Assembly (NCBI RefSeq): GCF_904846615.1
Contig: NZ_CAJHBK010000001.1
Location: 1,736,001-1,800,000 of the forward strand
DNA length: 64,000 nt
From: Psychrobacter sp. JCM 18902
GTDB lineage: Bacteria > Pseudomonadota > Gammaproteobacteria > Pseudomonadales > Moraxellaceae
Direction of reading: 5' to 3'
The position numbers and the translations under genes are program-made. The stretch's first letter is position 1. Each line of letters opens with the position of its first letter. Under the pieces are notes generated by a model. The model saw only the letters and a program-made list of their open reading frames with translations. It searched no databases and was not told the DNA's origin. This document shows, piece after piece, positions 56,548-64,000 of the stretch.

Positions 56548-57534
56548 ATGCTTAACGCTTCCTCAACTCGTTTAAATAAATACATCAGCGAAAGCGGTAT
56601 TTGCTCCAGGCGAGACGCTGACCGCTTTGTTGAACAAGGTAATGTATACATCAATGGTAAGCGTGCTCAAGTAGGTGATCAAGTGGTTGCTGGAGATACG
56701 GTAAAAGTCAACGGGCAACTCATTGAGCCGCGAGAGGCGGATGATTTTGTGTTTATTGTCTTGAATAAACCCGTGGGTATTGTGAGCACTACGGAAGCTT
56801 CAGAAAAAGATAATATCGTTGATTTCGTTCGACATAGTACACGTATTTTTCCGATTGGACGGTTGGATAAAGACTCTCAGGGTTTAATCTTTTTGACCAG
56901 TAATGGTGATCTGGTTAATAAGGTACTTCGTGCTGGTAATAACCACGAGAAAGAATATTTGGTGACGGTGAACAAGCCGATAACAGATAGTTTTATTGAA
57001 GGTTTAGCTGGTGGCGTGCCAATGCTTGGGAAGATGACCAAGAAATGCCCAGTTACTAAGGTGGCACCCACCGTGTTTAACATCACGCTAGTGCAGGGTT
57101 TAAACCGTCAAATTCGTCGTATGTGTGAGCATTTTGGCTATGAAGTGGTGAAGCTTGAACGTACGCGGATTATGAATGTCAGTCTTAAAGGTACTCCCGT
57201 TGGAGACTGGCGAGATTTAACCGAAAAAGAGTTGTCTGTTTTACTTAAGTCCATAGAAGGTTCTTCTTCAGATGCCAGTAATCCGGGCAAGAAATCTCGT
57301 AATGCGCCACGAAAAAACGCTCGTACTGATGATTCATCAAAGACAAAAACGTCTTCGAAATCAGCGGGGGCAGCAAAGGGCAACAAGAAACACGCCAAGG
57401 ATGACGCTAGAAAACCAGCGGGTTCTAAAGGTAAAGATAGACGTCCTTTTGGTAATGGCAAGAAGTCTGTGGGCAATGGCAAACCTGCTGCAAATGGTAA
57501 GCGCCCTGCAAAAGGTCGAAGTTCTAAGCGGTAG
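56548..57534 (+). CDS. rluF: 23S rRNA pseudouridine synthase (RluF-like)
   Basis: 328 aa. The N-terminal S4 RNA-binding domain ([20 protein letters not shown]) is followed by the RsuA/RluB/E/F catalytic domain: [20 protein letters not shown] with the catalytic Asp, [10 protein letters not shown], and [33 protein letters not shown] fits RluF, which modifies U2604 of 23S rRNA. The last 90 residues are a low-complexity Lys/Ser/Gly/Arg tail (for example [20 protein letters not shown]), longer than usual for the family and likely an RNA-contacting extension. Confidence 0.92.
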   Translation: MLNASSTRLNKYISESGICSRRDADRFVEQGNVYINGKRAQVGDQVVAGDTVKVNGQLIEPREADDFVFIVLNKPVGIVSTTEASEKDNIVDFVRHSTRIFPIGRLDKDSQGLIFLTSNGDLVNKVLRAGNNHEKEYLVTVNKPITDSFIEGLAGGVPMLGKMTKKCPVTKVAPTVFNITLVQGLNRQIRRMCEHFGYEVVKLERTRIMNVSLKGTPVGDWRDLTEKELSVLLKSIEGSSSDASNPGKKSRNAPRKNARTDDSSKTKTSSKSAGAAKGNKKHAKDDARKPAGSKGKDRRPFGNGKKSVGNGKPAANGKRPAKGRSSKR

Positions 57535-57602
57535 CAGTATCGCGACTATAGATTAATGGTTAATGGTTAGCTAATTAGGATAGCTGATAAAAGATTCTGC
57601 AC

Positions 57603-57636
57603 AAAAAGCCAGACAATTTCAGTTGTCTGGCTTTTT
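57603..57636 (+). terminator. Terminator of the RluF-like gene
   Basis: A 14-bp stem AAAAAGCCAGACAA / TTGTCTGGCTTTTT with a 6-nt loop and T run. Confidence 0.9.
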
Positions 57637-57672
57637 TGTGGTCTGCAGATTTTCTCAACCAAATAATTTTTA

Positions 57673-57870
57673 TTATAAAGCCAACTCATAACTCGTAATG
57701 CGCCCCGAAGCTTGAAATTTTTGCGGCATCCCCTGCTCTACTAAGTCATTAATCTCTCTTAATACGGTATCGATAGAACACTTGGTCTTAATTGCTGCGG
57801 CGCTGCCATACTATAAAATCGTTGGCTACTATTATCGCTTTGTACCAAGACTCTCTCAGTAATCTCTCAA
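57673..57870 (-). pseudogene. Second Fic gene remnant (C-terminal HTH and part of the core)
   Basis: The minus strand reads ERVLVQSDNSSQRFYSMAA and then, in another frame, AIKTKCSIDTVLREINDLVE followed by ASGRITSYELAL and a stop. Both blocks match the Fic gene at 39560-41182 (RAITERMLAQSDKSAQRFYSM and TKCSIDTALRDINNLVGKG), with the stretch between them deleted and the frame shifted. This copy keeps the natural family ending (ASGRITSYELAL) that the island copy lost to the IS3 fusion. Confidence 0.75.
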
Positions 57871-58002
57871 TAACTTCACGAAGTACCATTGGTATGGGCG
57901 GACTAAAAATAGCAAAGTCTAAGACAGTTAGCAGATGTCATTGTTTAAAAATTCGATTATAGTAGATATCAAATCATACATTTAAAAGTTGAGGACAGAA
58001 TA

Positions 58003-58710
58003 ATGAAGACACTAAGTTTATGTATTGCAGCAGGACTGGGTTTAAGCGCTTGTGCTGGTGGAATGACAGGGAATACGGGTCAAAACAACAATGTCAATGG
58101 CATCGTCACTCAATACCCTGTTGAGACTGCCATGCTCAACATCTATACCAAACAACGCAGTGATAAATTAGTTGCGGTTGTCGGCAGTCAAAGCGTGTCA
58201 GCAGAGATTCAAGTGACGCCTAAAGGTAGTATGGTATTTAATAATAAGTCTGTACAAGGTACCGAAATAAATACCATCAATAAGATGAATAATCAAATCA
58301 CCAATCAATCAGTCGCTATCAATTACTTCACCCTGAATCCACTGATATTCCATGGTTTTACAGACGGTACAGGTAAATACTCATTATCTAACCAGACGAC
58401 CACCATTCCTAAAATGGCGACGGTGGGTGCTTCTAGTAAGCTGCTGACGGAAAATGTCTATGCCGATAGCAGCATGCGTAACAGGATAGGGACTTATAAC
58501 CAAGACTGGTCTTTATCGCGTGATACGAATAATACCGCATGGTTCTGTATAGAAACCTCAGGCAATCTATTACTCAGCTTTGACCCTGCAGGTACTTCAT
58601 CAGAATGCTACAAGATCAATGCCAAAGGCGATATCTTAGCAAGCAAAGTGACACTGAGTCAGCCTAGTAGTAATGGTAGTACTAAGACGGTTACTTTAAA
58701 CAGTCAGTAG
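58003..58710 (+). CDS. Lipoprotein, paralogue of the island protein at 5571
   Basis: 235 aa with lipoprotein signal and lipobox LSAC (Cys 17), preceded by AGGACAG. It aligns along its length with the protein at 5571-6248 (shared PVETA-LNIYTK, INYFTLNPL, IPKMA, DWSLSR-/TWSLSRA, NTAW-CI, SSECY), so the two are paralogues on either side of the island boundary. Family and function unknown. The Gly/Asn-rich linker after the Cys suits an outer-membrane-anchored protein. Confidence 0.8.
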   Translation: MKTLSLCIAAGLGLSACAGGMTGNTGQNNNVNGIVTQYPVETAMLNIYTKQRSDKLVAVVGSQSVSAEIQVTPKGSMVFNNKSVQGTEINTINKMNNQITNQSVAINYFTLNPLIFHGFTDGTGKYSLSNQTTTIPKMATVGASSKLLTENVYADSSMRNRIGTYNQDWSLSRDTNNTAWFCIETSGNLLLSFDPAGTSSECYKINAKGDILASKVTLSQPSSNGSTKTVTLNSQ

Positions 58711-58817
58711 TGATTATCTTTGTGACATGCCCTTTATCATATAGCCTTATTACATATAGTAGAGTTCAGATAAAACCGATACAACACATAAAAACTAATC
58801 AACTATTTAGATAAACC

Positions 58818-59156
58818 ATGACTTATTCAATCGACTATCGTAAACAGGTTCTTTCTAGCATCGATAATGGTCTGACTGTTAGAGAAGCTGCTGCTTTTTA
58901 CACGCTTAGCACCAGTACTATACATAGCTGGAGACAGAGCTTAGAGCCTAAGAAAGGGCGAGATAAAGCCCCGACTAAAATACCTGATGACGCTTTGCTT
59001 CAGGATGTCAAAGCGTATCCTGACGACTATCAATATGAGCGTGCAGGTCGATTAAATTGTAGTAAGACGGGCATTCATCATGCTTTAAAACGATTGAACA
59101 TCAGTCAAAAAAAAGATACTAGAACATCCAAAGGCCTGTCCGATAAAAAGAGCTAA
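58818..59156 (+). CDS. IS630 transposase, N-terminal frame
   Basis: 112 codons. Helix-turn-helix segment NGLTVREAAAFYTLSTSTIH and WRQSLEPKKGRDKAPTKIPD are the DNA-binding half of IS630 transposases. After an eight-A run (59107-59114) the frame diverges from the family; continuing in the +1 frame gives ILEHPKACPIKRAKYLNYLS, which joins the next frame. Either ribosomal frameshifting at the A tract or a one-base insertion explains this. Confidence 0.8.
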   Translation: MTYSIDYRKQVLSSIDNGLTVREAAAFYTLSTSTIHSWRQSLEPKKGRDKAPTKIPDDALLQDVKAYPDDYQYERAGRLNCSKTGIHHALKRLNISQKKDTRTSKGLSDKKS

Positions 59157-59169
59157 GTATCTCAATTAT

Positions 59170-59655
59170 TTGAGTGATTATATGATTGAAGGCTATCCGA
59201 TTGTTTATATGGATGAAAGTGGCTTTGAGCATGAGAGCATCAGGCCTTATGGCTACGCACCGATAGGTAAACCTTGTATCGATCGCTACAATTGGCAAGG
59301 TAAAAAACGTACCAACGTCATTGGTGCCCTGTACGAAAGAGTACTATTTGCACTTGATTACTTCGAGAAAAACATCAATGGAGATGTATTCTATAATTGG
59401 TGCAAGTACACGCTAATACCGAGCCTGAAAACCAAGTGCGTAATCGTAATGGATAATGCAAGCTTTCATAAACGCGTGCAAAAGCTACTTAATAGACACG
59501 GCCATCGCCTGTTATTTTTACCACCGTACAGCCCTGATCTGAACCCTATTGAGAAAAAATGGGCACAGGTGAAGTTTCTACGACAAGGGTGGATGGAGAA
59601 TAATCTGCCTAAACTGTTTCATGATATGGGCTGTATCGATTTTATATTAAGCTGA
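59170..59655 (+). CDS. IS630 transposase, catalytic frame
   Basis: 161 codons from the first Met, but the true frame extends upstream to the A tract. DDE residues are present: VYMDESGFEHE, CVIVMDNASFHK, PPYSPDLNPIEKKWA. The C-terminus (KLFHDMGCIDFILS) is normal for the family. Catalytic core looks intact, so activity depends on the upstream frameshift. Confidence 0.85.
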   Translation: MSDYMIEGYPIVYMDESGFEHESIRPYGYAPIGKPCIDRYNWQGKKRTNVIGALYERVLFALDYFEKNINGDVFYNWCKYTLIPSLKTKCVIVMDNASFHKRVQKLLNRHGHRLLFLPPYSPDLNPIEKKWAQVKFLRQGWMENNLPKLFHDMGCIDFILS

Positions 59656-59700
59656 CTATAGCTTTCGTCACATAGCATTTATTACATAACAACGAAACAA

Positions 59701-59731
59701 AAAAATAGCGCCTAATATGGGCGCTATTTTT
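59701..59731. terminator. Bidirectional terminator
   Basis: AAAAATAGCGCC / GGCGCTATTTTT with a 7-nt loop, between the IS630 element and the convergent small basic-protein gene. Confidence 0.88.
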
Positions 59732-59750
59732 ATATCAGTCAGCTGAACGA

Positions 59751-60011
59751 TTAAGAACGATGTCCATGAGTATGCTTAGCTTGATATTTGCTTTTTGCTT
59801 TGAGATGAGCCGCTGGTTTTTTTGATTGATGCTTTGACACTACTACCTTTTTCTTAACATGCTGATGTTTATTACCAAACTTTGCATTGACCTTTTGATG
59901 CTTCACTTGAGCGGCATGATGCTTAGCAATTTGCGGTGCAGCACTTGCTTGGCTAACCATTGTGAAGCAAGCAGTAATGGCTAATATTGAACTTATCATT
60001 ATTTTTTTCAT
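59751..60011 (-). CDS. Small secreted His/Lys-rich basic protein
   Basis: 86 aa from the ATG at 60011; a longer in-frame opening at 60086 is rejected because residues from MKKIMISSILAITACFTMVS to SASAA form a standard signal peptide. The mature part is about one-third Lys, His and Gln (KHHAAQVKHQKVNAKFGNKH, KAKSKYQAKHTHGHRS), like acid-shock and other small basic periplasmic proteins. Function unknown; metal or polyanion binding is possible. Confidence 0.75.
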   Translation of the reverse strand: MKKIMISSILAITACFTMVSQASAAPQIAKHHAAQVKHQKVNAKFGNKHQHVKKKVVVSKHQSKKPAAHLKAKSKYQAKHTHGHRS

Positions 60012-60558
60012 TATTTTTTCTCGTATAAAGTCATATTGGTTATGAGTTGTAGTTGAAACTGCCTCACTCAATATCAAGTAAAGCATTCACGTGATAAAAA
60101 GCATCGTGATAAAAATTTGCTCTATCGACAACGAGAATGATAAATGATTCAAACGTTAAGTAGATTTATGAAGATTAAAGAAAGGTAACCTTAATGAGGG
60201 AAGGTTTCTTAAGTGGTACGCTATAAGCGTCATATTGGCGCTTTTCTAGACGGGCAAGTAATAGCGAATGAAAAGATATCTTATATATAGATTAGGATGA
60301 CTGGCTTTGGCATATTTTTTATAAAACGTAGACGTTGTCACGATACTTTCATTTTCACCCTATAAAATGCGTTGATTATTCAAAGCCATTGACGATATGC
60401 CGCATCACAATAAAGACTTTTAAAGAGTAAAGAGTGAAGACCAAACTAAGCAGGCTAGATAAGTATTTTGCAAGAGTCGCTGGGTTTGGGGTTTTTTTAA
60501 AGTAGCCACACTTATGGTCTTCTGAATAGCAATTTTGAAATAACTGAGAATCAATGTA
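60012..60558. other. Intergenic, 547 bp, no supported gene
   Basis: AT-rich; the only minus-strand frame (60376-60567) has no recognisable content. It must contain the promoters of the two flanking genes. Confidence 0.4.
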
Positions 60559-60948
60559 ATGAACCATTACTTATGTTTGACAGATTATGAAAAAAACTTG
60601 ATTGATAGTGCTTTGCTCATTCTAATGAAAAAAAACATCCAGTATAGCGATCAATCAAAAGAAAACTCAGTGCAACAATACTATCAAGATTTTAATCTCA
60701 CACTTTTTGAGCTATGTGCAAAAATAAAAGCACCTGATTTTGATAAGCAAATAGATTTATCCTCAAGAGAAATCAAAGCAATTAAAAAAGCCCTAACCTC
60801 ACTGTACAACCGTATCTATCAAAGAACCCTTAAGGACATAGAGGGCAATCAAGAAGATCACTATAAGAGCTATAAGTTACAGATTATAGAATTAGAGAGA
60901 AAAATCGATATTATCGAGAAAAACAATATAGAGAGCAATAGTTGTTAA
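60559..60948 (+). CDS. Hypothetical cytoplasmic protein
   Basis: 129 aa, helical and highly charged, with a probable coiled coil at the end (YKLQIIELERKIDIIEKNN). No signal, no membrane segment and no recognised domain. Shine-Dalgarno is weak (GAGAA). Codon content is consistent with a real gene, but support is modest. Confidence 0.5.
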   Translation: MNHYLCLTDYEKNLIDSALLILMKKNIQYSDQSKENSVQQYYQDFNLTLFELCAKIKAPDFDKQIDLSSREIKAIKKALTSLYNRIYQRTLKDIEGNQEDHYKSYKLQIIELERKIDIIEKNNIESNSC

Positions 60949-61408
60949 ATTGTCCTTTTTTAGCGAAAAATTTCACTATTTTTAAGTCGCTAGCACCATC
61001 AGCATTGGTCACGTACAACAAAAATCATATTCTGCATTACATTAGCCTATCTTTTCCGCTGGGTTTTATTAGCTCTTTCCCGTTTGCTTGGTTATCGTCT
61101 AGCTACTTTAGTCATATAGCATTCTTAGTACAAGATGGATAGGTACAGCATAGGATAATACGGCAAATAGCAGGCTGAGCAAACATGACGACGCTGTGAC
61201 CGATTTCTCTAGAATGCCCGATATATCTCTATACAAGACTTGTAAAGAGCATACCCCTTGTCTTAGAATGGCATTGTTAATGATAATGTCTATTTTGTTA
61301 AGTATTCTTTCTAAAATGCTTTAAACTGACGTTTTAAGTTAGCACACCTCCTTACTTATAAATGTTACCTATGCATCATCAGCATGCTGGTAATACGATG
61401 ACCCTATC
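60949..61408. other. Intergenic, 460 bp, no supported gene
   Basis: A 66-codon frame here lacks start signals and looks accidental. Upstream of the DUF2946-like gene there is ATTGTTAATGATAATG, weakly Fur-box-like. Confidence 0.35.
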
Positions 61409-61999
61409 ATGTCTACTAAGCGCCGCAAGCTTGTTTTACGATATTCATCACCGGTAACGATGTGGTTCGGTATGTTGGTCGCGTGTTTTGCTTGGATCAT
61501 GCACATTACGCTGTTGCTCACACCTCTATGGGACGATAATGCCCACTTAGGTCATGGTATCTGTGCAGAGCTTGCACCGATTGTATCGGCAGCTAAGCAG
61601 TATGAGCAAATACAGACTGATATTGCGCAAACGAATCACAACATACCCATTGATAGTGCCGCTCGTCATTTCCTTCATCATAATGCATCCCTATCTTTAG
61701 CATCGCCTGCGACCGTTGAGCCAGTCATAACGGTTGACGCCGCACCTTCACAGGAAGCTTTGTATAGCAAAGATAAGGTTGCAAGCTCTGAATCTAACCC
61801 TGATGCCGTAAAATACACTGGCTGTGACCTTTGCACTGCCATGTCTGCGGCACTATTGCCAGTCGCTTTTACACATACTGACTCGGCTTTGATTGAGCTG
61901 TCTACTGTCTCAGTCACGTTTTTGTATCGCTCACATACCTACTCTCCTAGTAATTTTTTACGACCCCTAGCACGCGCTCCTCCAGTCATACTCACATAA
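61409..61999 (+). CDS. DUF2946-like protein next to a copper receptor
   Basis: 196 aa. One N-terminal membrane helix (MWFGMLVACFAWIMHITLLL), the GHGICAELAP segment and, near the end, CDLCTAMSAALLP, which corresponds to the CxxC/His region of DUF2946. DUF2946 genes are commonly found before TonB-dependent copper receptors, as here. A role in copper handling is inference from this pairing. Confidence 0.65.
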   Translation: MSTKRRKLVLRYSSPVTMWFGMLVACFAWIMHITLLLTPLWDDNAHLGHGICAELAPIVSAAKQYEQIQTDIAQTNHNIPIDSAARHFLHHNASLSLASPATVEPVITVDAAPSQEALYSKDKVASSESNPDAVKYTGCDLCTAMSAALLPVAFTHTDSALIELSTVSVTFLYRSHTYSPSNFLRPLARAPPVILT

Positions 62000-62038
62000 C
62001 TATCTACATAATTATCCAAATTTATAGTCCAATATTTT

Positions 62039-62212
62039 TAGGGCGTGTCCTCATTTTAAAAATGGTGATAAACATGAGATAAATTGCCGTCAAACAAGGA
62101 AAGTAGCGCAAATAATATCAAGATATTAATAAGCTATTTGATGATGTTTGGCAAAATTTAGCCATTTTTAGCCTATTTCGAAAGTAATCGATTGAATTGA
62201 GGACACGCCCTA
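62039..62212. mobile_element. MITE-like element, 174 bp, with 15-bp perfect terminal inverted repeats
   Basis: TAGGGCGTGTCCTCA at 62039-62053 and its exact complement at 62198-62212 bracket 144 bp of non-coding AT-rich sequence. No transposase is inside. The outer TA at both ends may be the target duplication. It lies between the DUF2946-like gene and the copper receptor. Confidence 0.7.
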
Positions 62213-62295
62213 GAGCATTAGTGACAATGCTCTCAATCAACGCGCTCATTTGAGCTCTGATTGAGGCACTTGTATGCGTTTGCCTAAAACATTGC

Positions 62296-62331
62296 GCTCA
62301 AAACTGTGCTCAAAACTGTGCTCAAAACTGT
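62296..62331. repeat. Three tandem 12-bp repeats
   Basis: GCTCAAAACTGT occurs three times without gap, followed by two degenerate GCTCA copies up to about 62352, 150-200 bp upstream of the copper receptor start. Confidence 0.75.
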
Positions 62332-62499
62332 GCTCATAATATTGTGCTCAAAATGCTATCTATTTATATCGGAAAATATTCGGCAAGTGCTTAGTCTAAG
62401 TCCATAAATGGCTTGGCTTACCTTGGCTGACATTGCCTCTTGGTAAAAACTGAATAACCGATTTCATAAAATATTTTTGCGAATTTCTAGGAAAGTAAG

Positions 62500-64000
62500 A
62501 TGTCATCTTCATCAATGAATGCTGTACCTATTTTAAAACTAAGTGTTTTAGCTTTGTCTTTATTGCATATCAGTAGCGCTTATGCGGATTCCACAACCGT
62601 AAAGGCGCACCTGCCTACTACGGATGATGAGCCACATATTCAATTGCCAGAAATCGTCGTTTATGCGACAGCAGCGGATAAGCGCTCTAGTACCAATGCA
62701 CTTGGAACAGCCGCCACCCTTGATCAAAAATTTATTAACAGCAAACAAGTGGCAAGCAGTGATACGGCCACCATACTGACAAAAATACCCGGTCTAAATG
62801 TCCAAAGTGCCGGTGGTATCTCAAACTTGCCCGTGATGAGAGGCTTGGCGGACAACCGTCTGCGTATCTTAGTGGATGGCGTTGACTCAATCGCCTCCTG
62901 TCCAAACAGTATGAACTCACCCTTGTCTTATATTGCGCCAAGCGCTATAGAGAAGACCACCGTCTATGCAGGTGTGACGCCTGTGAGTGTCGGTGGTAAT
63001 AGTATTGGCGGCACCATCGTCGTCGAAACAGCAGAGCCTATGTTTTCAACGGATAGCGACATACTAACTTCAGGTGAAATTGGCACATTTTATCGTAGTA
63101 ATGGTGACGCTTATGGTGCCAATTTATCTACCACAGCGGCAAACGATCAGCTTAGCCTCACCTATAAAGGCAGCTTTGCGCAGGCGGATAATTATAAAGC
63201 TGGTGGTGATTTTAAATTTTATACAGAGACAGGAAACGCTGGTAAAACCTTAGCGAAGGACGAAGTTGGTTCAACCGCCTATGAAAGCAAAAACCAGTCA
63301 GTAGATGTGGCTTATAAGAATGGCAATCATCTACTACAAGGCACTTATTTGTGGCAAAACGTCCCAAAAGAGCTATATCCAAATCAGCGGATGGACATGC
63401 TCGACAATCAGCTTGACCGCATTAATTTGCGCTACAAAAGCGAGTTAAATTGGGGACAGTTAGAAGCACAGGCCTATCATGAAGATGTCGATCACTATAT
63501 GAATTTTGGGGAAGACAAACAGTTCTTATATGGTAATGCCAAAGGTATGCCGATGTACACCAGTAGCGAGACCATCGGTGCCAATCTTAAAGGTATTATT
63601 GATTTAACCAATCAAAGCACGCTCAATATAGGTGCTGAATATCAAGACTACACGCTCGATGACACGTGGGCGGCATCTGGCGACGGTATGATGTCGCCAA
63701 ACGACTTTCAAAATATCAACAATGGTCAGCGTCAGCGCATCGGTATCTATGGCGAATGGGAAAAAGACATCTCGCCTGACTGGAGCACCCAGCTTGGCGC
63801 TCGCTATGAAAACGTACGTACCAGTGCTGATGAAGTACATGGCTATCAAATCGATGGTCAAAACAATATGACCAATCAGCTGCGAGATAGCGCTAACTTT
63901 AATGCCAGTGACCGCCGAACCACTGATAACAACTTTGATATTACTGCACTCGCACGCTACAACATTGATTCACAAAAAAATCTAGCCTTAGGTCTGTCGC
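62500..64000 (+). CDS. TonB-dependent copper receptor (OprC/NosA-like), partial
   Basis: 500 codons from the ATG at 62500, open to the right edge. A signal peptide (LSVLALSLLHISSAYA) is followed by a plug with LPEIVVYATAADK (TonB-box region), LPVMRGLADNRLRILVDGVD and CPNSMNSPLSYIAPS. The Cys-Pro-Asn-x-Met-Asn motif is characteristic of the OprC/NosA copper receptors, where Cys and Met contribute to copper binding. Barrel strands follow (GVTPVSVGGNSIGGTIVVE...). With the upstream DUF2946-like gene it forms a probable copper-uptake pair. Confidence 0.88.
   Translation, partial: MSSSSMNAVPILKLSVLALSLLHISSAYADSTTVKAHLPTTDDEPHIQLPEIVVYATAADKRSSTNALGTAATLDQKFINSKQVASSDTATILTKIPGLNVQSAGGISNLPVMRGLADNRLRILVDGVDSIASCPNSMNSPLSYIAPSAIEKTTVYAGVTPVSVGGNSIGGTIVVETAEPMFSTDSDILTSGEIGTFYRSNGDAYGANLSTTAANDQLSLTYKGSFAQADNYKAGGDFKFYTETGNAGKTLAKDEVGSTAYESKNQSVDVAYKNGNHLLQGTYLWQNVPKELYPNQRMDMLDNQLDRINLRYKSELNWGQLEAQAYHEDVDHYMNFGEDKQFLYGNAKGMPMYTSSETIGANLKGIIDLTNQSTLNIGAEYQDYTLDDTWAASGDGMMSPNDFQNINNGQRQRIGIYGEWEKDISPDWSTQLGARYENVRTSADEVHGYQIDGQNNMTNQLRDSANFNASDRRTTDNNFDITALARYNIDSQKNLALGLS

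Larger units (their letters stand above)
58818..59655 (+). mobile_element. IS630-family insertion sequence (transposase in two frames)
   Basis: Two adjoining frames together form one IS630 transposase. The ends were not fixed: GTGAC occurs about 58721 and its complement GTCAC about 59676, and could belong to terminal inverted repeats, but the match beyond that is weak. Confidence 0.75.

Noticed and set aside
60942-61142. 66-codon frame after the 129-aa hypothetical gene
   Set aside because: Overlaps the previous gene end and has no start signal or domain.

Overview
The window looks like the chromosome of a Moraxellaceae gamma-proteobacterium, most likely Psychrobacter. The clues are a moderately AT-rich sequence, a BapA/LapA-type giant adhesin with its own type I exporter, a ZnuD-type zinc receptor with a perfect Zur box, type I-F CRISPR repeats and the general gene set. 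The genus is inference; no ribosomal RNA or other decisive marker is present.

Layout. (1) 1-650: start of a glutathionyl-hydroquinone reductase gene (minus strand, runs off the left edge) and the promoter of a tRNA-Val(GAC) gene. (2) 651 to about 41.5 kb: a region bounded by tRNA-Val and by a partial copy of the tRNA 3' end plus its terminator at 41479-41584. With a tyrosine integrase 0.85 kb inside the left end, this is read as a genomic island of about 40.8 kb. Its cargo, left to right, is a XRE/excisionase/integrase module; a 42-codon cas1 remnant fused directly to an orphan type I-F CRISPR array; a Sel1-repeat protein and a secreted hypothetical protein; a three-gene overlapping operon with two very large tyrosine recombinases; a type I secretion system (TolC, ABC, HlyD) with a giant RTX adhesin of about 17 kb and an OmpA lipoprotein; an AraC regulator; and a Fic gene that is broken and fused to an IS3 transposase fragment. 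(3) 41.58-47.1 kb: a truncated DUF2938 gene, a MerR regulator, and a zinc-uptake pair (ZnuD-like receptor and AztD-like lipoprotein) behind a Zur box. (4) 47.1-56.3 kb: redox and electrophile-response genes (nitroreductase, two pirins, FMN reductase, DoxX, DUF1275, a LysR regulator, a metallo-beta-lactamase-fold protein, an SDR, LtrA). A roughly 50-bp near-duplicate sequence lies upstream of one pirin gene and in the LysR/DoxX intergenic region. (5) 56.5-64 kb: an RluF-like pseudouridine synthase, a second Fic remnant, a paralogue of the island lipoprotein-like gene, an IS630 element, small proteins, and a copper-uptake pair (DUF2946-like protein and an OprC/NosA-type TonB receptor, cut by the right edge) with a small MITE-like element between them.

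The strongest observations are: the cas1-to-repeat deletion scar, which shows how the CRISPR array lost its cas genes and leader; the large-recombinase trio, in which one recombinase keeps all catalytic residues and its partner has Phe where the nucleophilic Tyr is expected; the 16 almost identical 486-bp Calx-beta-type repeats in the adhesin, with a cluster of indels whose net effect is in frame; and the Fic-transposase chimera.
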